Positions 16,801 to 28,730 of a stretch of DNA of 64,000 nt are shown here, one piece after another (the stretch's first letter is position 1; each line of letters begins with the position of its first letter). The notes under the pieces were generated by a model. The model ran no database searches. It had not been told where the DNA came from and saw only the letters and a program-made list of their open reading frames with translations. The position numbers were made by a program, and so were the translations under genes. This DNA is from Nematostella vectensis (Eukaryota > Cnidaria > Anthozoa > Actiniaria > Edwardsiidae): NCBI RefSeq assembly GCF_932526225.1, contig NC_064042.1, forward strand, positions 5,811,001 to 5,875,000, read 5' to 3'.

Positions 16801-19800
16801 TAAATGTACACCTGTGTAACAGACTCTTGAAAAGTGCCCCAGAAAAGCTCTTGGAAAAGCTGTTCTATCGGACTTAGCACTCAGGCAAAAACAGTGGGAT
16901 TTGCAAGCTCGGTACTGAAATATCTTCCATATCGCAACTGCACCTGTTGAGCAGGCTGATAACTATATGGGAATTAGGACATTTTTTTTAAGTGGACTGA
17001 TACAGAAAATTGCCAAGAAATAATAACTTAAGCAACACCCATCTTCCCACAAAGGGTAAGCAACACCCATCTTCCCACAAAGGGTAAGCAACACCCATCT
17101 TCCCACAAAGGGTAAGCAACACCCATCTTCCCACAAAGGGTAAGCAACACCCATCTTCCCACAAAGGGTAAGCAACACCCATCATCCCACAAAGTGTGTA
17201 AAAACCTCACACTTACACATTCTGCTTGCGTGGTTTCTTGCGTGGGGATGCCCCATCAGGTAAGCTTACAGCTGGCTTGTCAGTTGCTGTTGGTGCAACA
17301 GTAGTTGTGGTGGGTGTTGGGGTGGCTGCCGCTGATTCACCTTGCTCCTTCTTCACTGTCACTGGTGCGCTTGGGTCGGCAGGCTTGGGTGGTTCTTGGG
17401 TGGTTGTCGGGGTTGTTGATGGGGCGACTTGGTCATTTGATTGACTACCAGCATCACTAGAGAACAGGAAAATTAAAAACCTTTATTAAATTGAATACAG
17501 AGTGGACCCTCTACTAAAACCAAATTTAAAGTGGACACATATTTGCCTGGGATGGAAGGCTGATTTAGTGCTTGATTATTTTGACTTACCTTGGAGGTTT
17601 GGGGGAGTTCTGTCCAGACTGAGGGGCCGACAGAGTTGTGGTGTCTGACCGGGGGCTACCTGGCTTCTCTGCTTGGGAAGATGGTGCACCACCGTCATTA
17701 TATGGAACAATTGTTGGCTTCCTGAGTCTGTAACAATGTAAAGACACGAAAATTGCATCAGCCATGAAGGTCAGAGCTTCAAGTATGGGACTGTTTGTTG
17801 TTTCTTCTAAGGAATACAAGATCAGAACAGCCACACACAAGGACAATGCTGACATCTTCACAAGTACAACAATCCAGGGGTCATGTTAAACATTTAAGCT
17901 TAGTCAATTAAGAAAGACAATTTAAGAAACATAAAAGCGTTTTTTTTGAAAACTGAGTGAGTTTGGGGTGTTTTCCCAGTGTCGAGCTTACCCAACATCG
18001 GTTAAGCGCAAAAATCAAATCCAGCAATACAGCAAAGTTTAAGGGGTCAACAACAGGACTTACTTTAGGATACACAATATTTTGTGTGCACACTCTCTCT
18101 TACCCCTCAGAAGTGCGTTTGCGAAGAATGCTCGGGCGTGGTGACGTGGCATTAGGGTTAGATGTCGATATTGACACAGGAATCCCAGAGCTTGCTGGTG
18201 GGACCCCTAGTACAGGCATACTGTAGATGCCGCTACTGGGCGTGGTCACATCCATCATAGAGGAGGAGCCAGGGACGTCGCCAGCCATACAATTAGTAGC
18301 GAGACCTGAACAATGCAAAGACCAATAAGGAAATATACTAATGAATACTCAAACAAATATATACAAAAATAAACAAACTGTATCAATCAAAATACCCAAA
18401 TAGTCATGTTCATTAACCAGAGTATAAATGTGGTTCACAAAAAACTGGTAGTTGACACTGCCAAAGTTTAGACTTCTTTAGGACAGGATGTATTCAACAA
18501 GGTAGAATTTGAGACTTTTTAACAAAGATAAATATTATCGACTATGTTGATAAAACATACATAAATAAATAACACAGGTTCTGAAAGGTTCATGACAGAT
18601 TGCCACAAACCTATGCTGTTTGAATTAATTAAATAAAAGCTACAGTAGGAAAAATGAAGGAATCAACAGGCATGAAGCGATAATTTCTATGTTTTTAAAA
18701 ACATTTATTTACTGAGCTTCCTTGTTTTTTTACATAGGTTCAAATTGATCACTAGGGTTTATTTCTATTCACCCAAAGCTAGCCATAAAGGGAAAGAAAA
18801 AAGAAAAATTATGATTTTGTTCCCTTGTAGATTGGGCTTGTTATCTTGTGGGTCTGAAGAGAAAGGAGCTACAGTATGAAAACCCTAGCAACATATACAG
18901 TATGGCCTAAATGCTAAATATTGCAAATCAATATTCAGCCGTTGGAAATGGATGCTTTCTCACACTTGGTACTTTACTAAAGTATAACAAAATGACAGCT
19001 GGCAAAGACCTAGGAAAAATTTCATGTGATACCTCCAAATCCAGCAGCCGCTTGTTGAGTCAGGGCAATGTATCTCGTCTGATCCATAATGATTGCTGGG
19101 TTCATAACAGTTGCCGTGGCAGCAGCACCTTGTGCTGAGGCAGTTGTCACTGCGTGTGACACCCTTATACCAGAGGGAGGCGGTCCATAAGGTCCAATAT
19201 GGATTGGGTAACCTAATTTAGAATACACATCAAATACATAAGCTCTTTGGCACCTTTGAAAGGGGAACCTGAACCTGAAAGGATCCCACATTTAATTTAA
19301 ACTAAACAATAAACCTAATTAATTTACATTATTACCACCTGCAGGAAAATATATTATATAAGCAGCAAAGAAATTGACTACATGCAATGCATAATAAAAT
19401 ATCTAAAAAAAGATTATGTTGCAAAAAGGTTATCATTATTTCCAAAAGGCAACGCATGGCTTTTGTTTTCCTCGATAAAAAATCAAAAAAAGAGTTCAAT
19501 CCCAGCCAGATTCTTTTGTTTGGGTGTGCTGTAAATTTGACATTTATTATCATAAAAGGCAGGGGTCTTTCACACCCATAAGATTTTTCTAAGCAAGTTA
19601 AACTATCAATCTAGTTCGTAGATGTATACTTCAAGGTGGTCTAATGGGGTGTTTGAACGTATTTAAGTGTCCTGGGCCAAACATGTAGGCAGGTTAACAA
19701 TAAATCTATTTCATAGAGGTACAATAATATATATGATTCCTGGCGCACCGGCGACTCAGAGTTTCATGCTATGCAATCGTCAGGCTCTGGTGTTACCTAA

Positions 19801-22800
19801 CAGCTCAACTCCCTTCATAGTTTGTTGCATAAAATTTGTTCTCATGCTGGCATTTCGTAACTAGCTCTGTTCGTTTGTTTAGGAGCATAGAGGTATATAT
19901 TTTATGGCGGTGTTATGGGGTGTGTAAACGCACCTAAGTGTTCTGGGCCAAACATGTAAGGTGCTGGAATACCAGGGTGGTACATTGGGTTTGCCAAGGG
20001 CACTTGCTGGTGTGGCCTGGAAAAAAAGAAGAAACAATCAATTCATTATCATAAGAACTTACCTACTATATTGTAGTTATGAGTATCTGTAATGTTGAAA
20101 TAATGTTTGGTAAAAAAGGGAATTTTTTATTTGATAAGAAGCTTTTCTGTTTCTTCTGCCAAAAAGAAGTCAATTCCAGGGCTATTGGCAGATAAACACT
20201 CTTTTTTTTATAAGATATCTAATTTTCAGGTAAGGCTGGCCTGTTCCTATTTTTGGAGCATTTTAAGGCTGAATATGTTCTTAACAATGTTCTTAAATTT
20301 AAGTGATGAAAATATAACACCCAATGAATTATTAGGATGAGAATTAGACTTAGACAAATGATCAATAGCAATAATATATAAGGTTGTTATTATGAGCACA
20401 ATTTGATTCTGCATTTTAGAATGCTTCACAACTAAAAAGGCAATCAGTTTTTTCTGATATCTGAGCCTTAGCACATTCTTAGCATGTTCTTAAAATTTGA
20501 TGAAATTTCAGGCTGGACATTCTTATAAAAAAGGTTCTCATAAAAAAAGAGTGTAGTTTACAAATGACAGCAATACCGGGAGCTTTGATCATTAACCATC
20601 TAATACTTATAGCAAAGTAATGCATATACTTTTGTAGAAAAAAGAAAATACTTCCAAATGTTCAATTTTTCAGATCACTAGTTTATAGAGTGCACAAAAT
20701 TGAAAGTCATATGAGTAAACAGAAAAATAATGTAATAACCCACTTGAAAAAGTGGGAGAAACTGGCCTCTTGTGAAAGGGAAGAAGAAAGTGTAATGTAT
20801 CTGTAAAGTAATGTTAGTAATAGACTGTAAGTTGCAATGTTTAATGTGAATTGTAAATGGAATGTTAAAAAGAGAAATAAAGAGTGATAAAAAAAAAATA
20901 CCGGGAGCTTACCTGTCTGCCCGACCATCGCTCACCATGGCTGAAAAGATATGGGAGCATTAGAGCACATAGAAAGGTACTCATTGACTTTTTAAGCATT
21001 AGCATGAGCTGCGTTTTACATTATTAGCTATATATAAATATCCTAACGCCCAACAGCTTTAAAATAGCAAAATTTTCTGATGTTGTTGCTTTGAAGAAAC
21101 TGATAGAAACCAGAGAAAGTATTGGGATAGACTATTTCGTTATAGGAGTGTATGGATTAATATGGTAGCTTTGAGCATTTATTATGGAATCAGTAGCATG
21201 CGTAGTGCATCTAACCATTACTAACCGGCATGCATGGGTGAGCTAGCGGGGACGGCATGGGAGGTGCTCATTGTTGTCACTGCTGTGATGTGGGCTTGGG
21301 CGGGTCCGGGAGATGCCTTGCCGCTTGACTTGCTAGATAGTCTTGACAATTCGCCAGACTAAACAAAAATATTTAAAAACTCACATTTTCTAACAGAACC
21401 TCTCCACGATGAGAGACCAACACTAGGAAATCATGTGAATTGTTTGGTGGCAAACAAGTGAGTTCTGGCTTTTAGGAGGTGCGAAATAACAACAATGGCT
21501 TATACAGTGCTTACAAATCAATCAAAAATATTTTTTCTCAGAAAGGTCATTTTTTGTTAAAGGATTTCTTTTGTTGCTCTCTGGTGTGGCGGCAGCAGCA
21601 ATCTCTGCATCTGGCACGAGTATGACACCTAAAAAGTCACATGCTTTCTCTTAGAGCATGTTACTCTGTAGGTCATTTCTTTTACTAAATGTAGGCATGG
21701 ACCAGTCTTGGAAACCCTTTTGAAGAACAACTTCCCCTTTTCAATCATGATAAATAACTGGGTGGATTCTGCCATACTCAAAGAGGCAACAGGATAGGAA
21801 TAAAAGAACAACAAGCAGCCAACATCTAAGGATTGGTTGGCTATTAATTATAGGATTGATTAAAATTCAATAAATGAGATGAACGTCTCATTTGCACAGG
21901 GTTTCATATTTAAACCATGGATAAGCAATTCAAATCAAAATAATGTTTAATCAAAGCTAAGCTACATAGGCAAACACATTGACCTTGACACACCCACCTG
22001 TTGCGCCATCTCAGATTGCTGACCTTGCTTGCTGAAGTTCATGTGAGAGTACATCTTACTGGTCACAGCTGCTACAGAGACAGGAGAGGGTGCTGCCTTA
22101 GGCGGCTGCCCACCCATCGACACCACCCCTCCGCTGACTATACCACCTTGGGCGATACTTCCTGCTGCGGCTGACGTAGGCATGTGAAGGGGACTGTGGG
22201 TCTGGCTAAAGTGCGCCAACAAACCGGGTTGTGCTGGTTTGTGAGGTGCACTGGAGACTCCTGAGGGTGGCACCTTAGAAGTGGCGACTGGAATAGGATG
22301 AGCAGAGACTCCTGCCGCAGTTGGAGTCGCTGACACATGAGGTGATCCAGCATGTCGCGCTAGATCTGTCACCAAGGATGGTCTTACATCACGTATCTCC
22401 TGCTTGTGTTCGCCACTCTGTTGGTAGAATGCTGCTGTAGATGCAATGGGGGCAACAGCAGGGGCTGATGTGGTTGCACTTGCTTGAGGGTGTACACTAG
22501 GCGTGGTTGAGATAGGCCCCTGGTGGTGCGTAGTTACTCTCGGTTTTATTGCAGAGCGTATAGAGGATAGACTTCGTGGGGGCGCCCCTGCTAGGGCAGC
22601 AGCTGCTGCGCCTACTGGCACATGGGGCGAGAATGGGTGATGGGGAGACATGGCCCCCCGCAGCATGGAAGCTTGTAGTGGGATGGCTGGGTTTACCAAC
22701 GGGTGACCTTGGACTCCAAAACCGGGCATGTAGCTGGATCCTATATGGCCGCCCATTGCTAGGACATTAGATGATGTAGCTGCTGCAGGAGCGATTGGTC

Positions 22801-24798
22801 GGTTGAGTACGGGTGCTGCCTTGCCGACCTATGAAGTATCAAGATCAATCAGATTATAATAATTATAATAAATATGCCATACTATACAATACAAAAGTGT
22901 TGTTAGATTAAAGGAACAGTCCAGTTTAAAATTTTACTTTGTCTGCTGGACAGATAGACTAGTGATATAAACAGTGCAATTGTTAGTTGGAGATTAGATT
23001 GGAACAATGCAAAAAGGTGTTAATTCTTCATGACCTAACTGGTATTTGTAAATGGTTTGCCTGAAACCAAGGCTGGCACTGTATTCATGAGTTGTTTGTT
23101 TTTGCACAATTGAAATTGAAAATGGGCTATTGAAAGTTATATGTGAGTAATGCACTAGTCAATTGAAACCCCACCCCCATGGTCCCGGGGAAGGGTGGGG
23201 GGTAAGACTTTGACCCTGTACAAAACCGAGAAAAGTCCCCACCCCCTCGGGACAAAACAGCAGTTAAATGCCCCTACCCCTTGGGATGCAAACTATAGGC
23301 AACTACTTGACAACAAGTCATCTGAAATAAGCTTTTTTATCTTTCAAAGCCACTACAATTCAGCGAGTACATTTGTACCAATTACTATGAAGATAACAGT
23401 TACAAAAAAAGATGAAAAAATAAATCATCTTCATCTGGCATTATTTTTTTAAATATTCGTTTTTGCACATGTCACCGCACACCATGCCACAAACTGATAC
23501 ATGAAATTGCTTGCTACAGAAGAGTCTCAAGCCAGAAACTAACATATTTGTGACACTATTCACTTGTCCCAAGCCCCCACGGTGGGGATAAGTCTTAGAG
23601 TCAAAAACCATCAACTCCGCTACCCCCTCGGGATAGATTCTTGTTTAAACATGCTCTAAACCCCCACCTTAACCCCACACTTCCCCTGGACCATGGGGGT
23701 GGGGGTTTCAAATGACTAGTGCATAAAACAAACAAACAAAAATGTTACATAAATAGACTCAACTGTAATGACATCTTACCAAACTTAAAAAATATATCAC
23801 TTGTCATTCTGCTAATTGAAAGGATATGGAATTCCCAACAAACCTTACAACTCTCAGCTATGTAAAAAGTAAAATGATAGTGTATTTACCAACCTTCATT
23901 GTGGCTGCCATGTCAAGCGGTCTTGTTCCATGGTGACCCTCACCTAATGGAAAAATATCGGCCACTGTATGAGTTTCATTGTGAGTCATAATTTGCTTAA
24001 TGGGTGGGGGGGGGGGTGGCCTAAATTTGGAAGAGGGTGAAAATAAAACAAAATTATTTGAGGTTTGTTAATCCTAATTTTGGGGTTAAAGACAGCTAAT
24101 ATGTTGGGGAGTTAGGGGGTGCATTTTGAAAAGAAAAAAATTTTTAAGACAAAAACTTTAGTTGCTGATTTTTCTTCTAATTCTTCCCTCTTGTCATTTA
24201 AACGTTTGGTGCTCAACCCAGAAGCTGGGATCCTGATCACTCACCCCTTGCCTGCATGACTGGTGTTACATGCTCGCTGTACAATGTCAAGACATTTTTG
24301 AGAGCTCTATTTTTATAGGGAATGTAGTAATCATAATGATATTGTTTTGCCCCCTACTTTATAGTCGAAAGCAAAGACTAATACCACTATTTTGACAAAA
24401 TCAAATAAAATTAAGTTATCCTACTTTAATTACGTTGAAATCAAAACAAGAAGTACATTTATTCTTCATCAAATCAATTGTATAACATCTGTATTTCGTT
24501 GAAATCTACTAAACTTACGTAAATATTCAAACCAAAACACAACTGGTCAATCAACTACAAACCACCTTGGTTATCCTGAAATGTTCTCTAAATCACATCC
24601 GTAAGGTATTCTTTCACTAGAAGACTATAAAAACAAGTCTATACATATCTCAATACTTATCTTACCCGAGCTTTGACCGCCGAGAGCTTTTGGTTTTTCT
24701 TGAGTTTTGTCTTTTTCAACTGTTGAGCCTGGAGGAGGGTTTCGACTCGCAGAAATTGGAGCATTGCTCGAATCTCGCTCTTCCCCGGGATAACTCAT
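13862..24798 (-). CDS. SAP130: SAP130, Sin3A-associated protein, complete in 15 exons
   Basis: Exons in coding order: 24666-24798, 23894-23943, 21998-22828, 21226-21358, 20913-20940, 19934-20016, 19033-19212, 18104-18305, 17590-17727, 17217-17456, 16539-16648, 16260-16379, 15161-15390, 14688-14753, 13862-13939. They total 2622 bases, exactly 874 codons, with every junction in phase and GT-AG. The protein is a subunit of the Sin3-HDAC corepressor in the nucleus. Matches to vertebrate SAP130 that I recognise are LNRPIAPA, SPRPSILRK, LPDGASPRKKPRKQ, AAHNHFLRYSDVKLK, LANQKGVAHRLSGW and the basic tail KRNPKKKS. The N-terminal two thirds are Ala/Pro/Ser/Thr-rich and disordered, as in the family; the C-terminal 220 residues are the conserved helical Sin3-binding part. 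Human SAP130 is longer, mainly in the linker. Confidence 0.92.
14495..14641 (-). mobile_element. tRNA-derived SINE, copy A
   Basis: Read on the minus strand, it opens with a tRNA-like head: A box TAGCTCAGTGG and B box GGTTCAATTCC, 34 bases apart. The acceptor stem cannot close, so it is not a working tRNA. The body continues with GTCAACTTGGGATTTTTT and ACCTGGCTCTC. A second copy with the same head and body is at 47179-47315. It lies in a SAP130 intron. Confidence 0.75.
14818..15065. repeat. Dispersed AT-rich repeat, copy in SAP130 intron
   Basis: CTAATTCAAGCAAGTAACCA and the following 140 bases match, with gaps, the segment at about 25945-26110 in the same orientation. A related leading part (CCATTTCCATCGGCCAATTT) recurs near 14050 and near 27250, so several decayed copies of one family lie in this window. 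Confidence 0.6.
15425..15770. repeat. 17-bp minisatellite in SAP130 intron
   Basis: About 20 units of GGGTCTACATGGGTAGG, with GGG/GCG variation, start about 35 bases upstream (on the coding strand) of the splice acceptor of the exon ending at 15390. Confidence 0.9.
17030..17190. repeat. 28-bp minisatellite next to a SAP130 splice donor
   Basis: Six units built on AGCAACACCCATCTTCCCAC. On the coding strand they begin about 25 bases after the donor of exon 17217-17456. Confidence 0.9.
19641..19688 (-). pseudogene. Decayed copy of the 3' part of a SAP130 exon
   Basis: About 48 bases match 19912-19958 at roughly 80% identity, including CTGGGCCAAACATGTA, which is coding in the true exon. In the copy the donor GT is changed to AT, so it is not spliceable. 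The two lie 271 bp apart, as left by a tandem duplication of the exon end and intron. Confidence 0.6.
23150..23724. mobile_element. Foldback element with long terminal inverted repeats
   Basis: The ends ATGCACTAGTCAATTGAAAC and, inverted, ATGCACTAGTCATTTGAAAC extend into about 50 bp of GC-rich inverted repeat around CCCACCCCCATGGTCC. The interior is non-coding. It lies in the second SAP130 intron. I could not define a clear target duplication. Confidence 0.6.
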
Positions 24799-25253
24799 TT
24801 TCAAATATCACATGGGGAACATACAGTAATTTCCAGGCAAGTAGCAAACCAAGTCTTCTAGCAGAAATGACAAGATTTGAATTAATCTTGTAGCTTTTTG
24901 GTTTTCGGTGGAATAAACTTGCTTCCTTCCAACTTACCGCGTATTCAGCGGCGCGCATGCGCTTTTTAGTGTACCCAGTTTCCTAGTATCACGGCCGGAA
25001 GTAAATATGTCCTACTCTCCTTTTTACATGGCCAAGAAAATTGCTGAATCTCCATGTTCAAACGTATTTTACAAAACGCATTTCCCTTTCTTCTAGGTAA
25101 ACTGACTCGAAAGCAAAGCGAACAAAAACACTGCAATTACTATTTCCGGCGGCCTATTTCAATGCTGTAAGTGACGTCATACCAACCTGGAGGTCGTTTC
25201 CGGAACCCATAAATCCCCGCGCGCTGGATTGTCTGTATTCAGTCCAGTCCAAG
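24799..25253. promoter_or_regulatory. Shared divergent promoter region, SAP130 and SELENOT
   Basis: The two start codons face away from each other across 455 bp. The gap holds a perfect CRE (TGACGTCA, 25172-25179) and an ETS-type site CCGGAAGT (24995-25002). A YY1-type AAGATGGCG overlaps the SELENOT start. All are typical of bidirectional housekeeping promoters. Confidence 0.6.
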
Positions 25254-27553
25254 ATGGCGTCGAACGCGTTCTTGATCGCTGGACTTCTTTCAGTATTTTC
25301 TCTTCTTACACTCAAAGAAATCATGTTCCCCAGCCAGGCACAAGCCCAAGACCCTAGCAGTGTAACTAATATGAAAAGAGCCGCCATGTTTACCGGGCCT
25401 ACTGTTCGTGTTTTGTACTGGTGAGTTTTAGAACTTCGCTGCGTCATGTTTCGAAATACTTAGTCATTGATGATAGGCCGTTTTTGGCATCGGTGCCAGA
25501 ACTTGCGACAATTACTTCTGACAGCCCTTTCCCTATTATTAGTCTATATGTTTTTGCATCTGTTATCGAGCATTTCAATCTAATTTCTACATACTCCTTC
25601 CGGTTTTTATTTTGCCCCATCACGCGAAACATAACATAGAACATTGAAGCTTGTCTATTTAAAATAGCTTTTACCTCTAATGTATATTTATAGAAAATGC
25701 GATGCGATTGCTTTAATGCTGTTGATGGCGTCTCTTAAATACCGGGCCGTTCCAGTCACGGACCTTCGAGAGCCTTTTATTGTGCCTTCCACGGTTTATC
25801 ATTTTTTCGGATATAAATGAATTTTGATGAATATTGTCTTCTATCTCGGATATTGCTTTAAAACATTCTAGTTCTATGAATGGCCCGCTTGGAATGGATT
25901 TAACTGGCTGATTTGTAAGCAGTGAAAAAGGTTTTTTTATGCCAAAAGCTAATTCAAGCAAGTAACCAAGATATTGTCAATCAAATAATGATATAATAAT
26001 ATATTCTCAAACTTTATTCGAAGATTTTTATTTAGAATTTTTGTTGCCAATAAAATGGTTTTACTTTTAATTATAAAAAAAATGTAGTTTGATCAGCATT
26101 CTTTGAAAGAAGTTTGGTCAGCTACAATGATTTCCCTATTGTAGAAATGGTATTGTAGAGGTCTTTTTGTATATTCCAACATATCATTATACCTACAAAG
26201 CTACTATAACTATGATGGGTCTAACTATCTGTTGTTGTCATGGTTTCAGCTACTCCTGAGGCTATCAGAGGGTGTTTGAGGAGTACGCCCAATTCCTCAG
26301 ACAAAACTTCCCTCACCTTAACGTGGAGGGGAGTAACTACCCTCCCCCCCGTCCCCGTCAGATCCTGGCATCAGTGATCAGCATGGCAAAGCTTATCGCT
26401 ATCGGCATTATTATGCTAGGTGAACAAGTCAGATTGTTTGAGAACCTAAATATCACTCCCCCAGAGATCTACACATGGGCTGTCAACAACAAGGTACTTA
26501 ATTAAACTGGGTCATACAAGGTCATGGAACTCTAGTAGGGCCCATGCCAATTGAACTTTTGGAAGCTTATTTCTCTGTTTTGGTATCTAAGTTAGGAGGG
26601 GGGACTGTGTGCTTCCCCTAGCTACACATTTCCTTGGTACACCAAATAATGAATGAGAAGTGGGTATTCAGATTGTTGTATACTTGAAGCTACCCTGACT
26701 TTCAGTGATTGTGGGGAAAGGTGATAGGGGAGGAAGGGTAGAAAACGTCTCTACTTCATCCTTCATTGATGAAAATACTTTCTTCTAAGTATTACATGTG
26801 TTACATTTATCTTTCCCTCGTGCATTCAAAGCTGTTACCGCGGTAAACACAGTAATATAAAATTTATACATAAGCTAAGATATGGTCTTTTTGTGCAACT
26901 CTCAAAGGTGCTGAACGTAAATCTGGTATTCAGCTCAGCAAACCCGATGGCTATGATTACCTCTTAAATATTAGATAGCAAATGCTTTCCATTGCTGATA
27001 TATTTGTTATGTTCATATACAGATGTATTCCTGTGTTCTTATCCTTGGTGTATGATATTCTGTGTAATATTCTAATCTTTTCGTTTCTTTTTTCTAGATG
27101 TATTCCTGTATCCTCATTTTCTTTCTAAGTAACATGATTGAAGGGCAGCTCATATCAACTGGAGCATTTGAAGTGTCATTTAACGGTAAGTTAAGATGTC
27201 AGCTGCAATCATGTAATCCTAGCAAAGTACAAACAGTAAAAGAGTATCCATTTCCATCATCTGATTTGGGTCATTTTTATCAAATTTTGTAAATATCATA
27301 TAAATGGTATGTTATAGATAGTTATTTTCAAATTTGCCTTCTAATTTCAGATTAAATGGGCTCTTTAATTATAGTAGATTTCAGTTAGTAGTCTGCAGTT
27401 TTATAGAATTAGGTTGGTAAACCAAAGAAATCGTTTGTTTTCATGTCAGATATGCCAGTATGGTCCAAGCTTCAAGCTGGTAGACTACCCTCTCCAAATG
27501 AGCTCCACCAGATTGTTGAGAACCAGATGAAATTTACCAGTGCTGCCCAATAG
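25254..27553 (+). CDS. SELENOT: Selenoprotein T, with in-frame UGA for selenocysteine
   Basis: Coding exons 25254-25420, 26250-26493, 27098-27185 and 27450-27553 total 603 bases in phase: 200 residues with one internal TGA. That TGA (26257-26259) sits in C-Y-S-U-G-Y-Q-R-V-F-E-E-Y, the CxxU redox motif of the family's thioredoxin-like fold. An N-terminal hydrophobic segment serves as signal or anchor, and the hydrophobic insert ILIFFLSNMIEGQ is diagnostic. The protein is an ER-resident oxidoreductase. Human SELENOT is 195 residues. An ordinary gene finder would split this gene at the UGA. A good donor (GTGAGG) follows the TAG stop directly, so the 3'UTR is spliced. Confidence 0.95.
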
Positions 27554-27570
27554 GTGAGGCTATGGCTTCA

Positions 27571-28143
27571 TGTGTGAGTTGCCAGTACTAAGGCCTGTAC
27601 CTCTAACCATGTGAGAGTTAGCCAGTTCTACGGCCTGTACCTCTAACCATGCATGAGTTAGCCAGTACTACGGCCTGTACCTCTAACCATGTGTGAGTTA
27701 GCCAGTACTACGGCCTGTACCTCTAACCATGTGTGAGTTAGCCAGTACTACGGCCTGTACCTCTAACCATGTGTGAGTTAGCCAGTACTACGGCCTGTAC
27801 CTCTAACCATGTGTCAGTTGCCAGTATTACGGCCTGTACCTCTAACCATGCATGAGTTAGCCAGTACTACGGCCTGTACCTCTAACCATGCATGAGTTAG
27901 CCAGTACTACGGCCTGTACCTCTAACCATGTGTGAGTTAGCCAGTACTAAGGCCTGTACCTCTAACCATGTGTGAGTTAGCCAGTACTACGGCCTGTACC
28001 TCTAACCATGTGTGAGTTAGCCAGTACTACGGCCTGTACCTCTAACCATGTGTGAGTTAGCCAGTACTACGGCCTGTACCTCTAACCATGTGTGAGTTGC
28101 CAGTACTAAGGCCTGTACCTCTAACCATGTGTGAGTTAGCCAG
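27571..28143. repeat. 40-bp minisatellite in the SELENOT 3'UTR intron
   Basis: About 14 units built on GAGTTAGCCAGTACTACGG and CCTGTACCTCTAACCATG. It starts 18 bases after the stop codon. An intron from 27554 to 28339 (donor after TAG, acceptor TTTCTTTCAG) would remove it from the mRNA and bring the SECIS element close to the stop. Confidence 0.85.
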
Positions 28144-28363
28144 TTTCCAGGGGCCCAGCCCTTTTCAGCAGGCCCTGGCCGCCTCTATTTTCAGATATGC
28201 GGCTTAAAATAACAAGAAATTTGAGACAATCCATGAAAGAACAATGAATCCCATCCCCCTTTCTTGAAACTCTTGCTTGAGCCCCGTCTTTTGAAGATCC
28301 TGATTATCAATTTATTTAGCCATGTTTCCTTTCTTTCAGATCATCCCTAGTTTCCTGTGTCTG

Positions 28364-28428
28364 CTGAGTATATGATTGCTGTGGCTGAAAGTGGGACTTG
28401 CCGCAAACCATGGCTGGATGACTATCAG
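28364..28428 (+). promoter_or_regulatory. SECIS element, form 2
   Basis: This RNA structure recruits the selenocysteine machinery. The quartet strands are ATGA (28372-28375) and GGAT (28416-28419), pairing as tandem G.A. Helix GCTGTGG pairs with CCATGGC. The conserved AAA (28388-28390) lies exactly 12 bases after ATGA. An extra mini-stem GTGG/CCGC (28391-28394, 28401-28404) marks form 2. Lower helix CTGA/TCAG closes below an internal loop. It lies in the last SELENOT exon. Confidence 0.85.
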
Positions 28429-28705
28429 TGGGGATGGGGGACTAGAAATGAGTAAAGGGCTGCAAAGGACTCACTAAATCTACTGTACAGATAAAGAATT
28501 TTGTTAGAATGAACAGTGCCTTCAAAAGACTTTGCAATACTTTGCCTGAGGTGTTAATTCTATACCTAAGGTATGTGTATATAATATGCTTAAAATTCAG
28601 TGTGCTTATCGCAAGCCTTAGCCTGAGAAAAATCGTCTTTGCCACTTTTTATATTTTAAATTATTATCATTCAGTATTTTAAGTTTCAACGATATCTCTC
28701 CACAA

Positions 28706-28711
28706 AATAAA
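28706..28711 (+). terminator. Polyadenylation signal of SELENOT
   Basis: AATAAA about 280 bases after the SECIS element; it is the first good signal downstream. Confidence 0.6.
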
Positions 28712-28730
28712 GAAGTGTGTTCAAATAACA

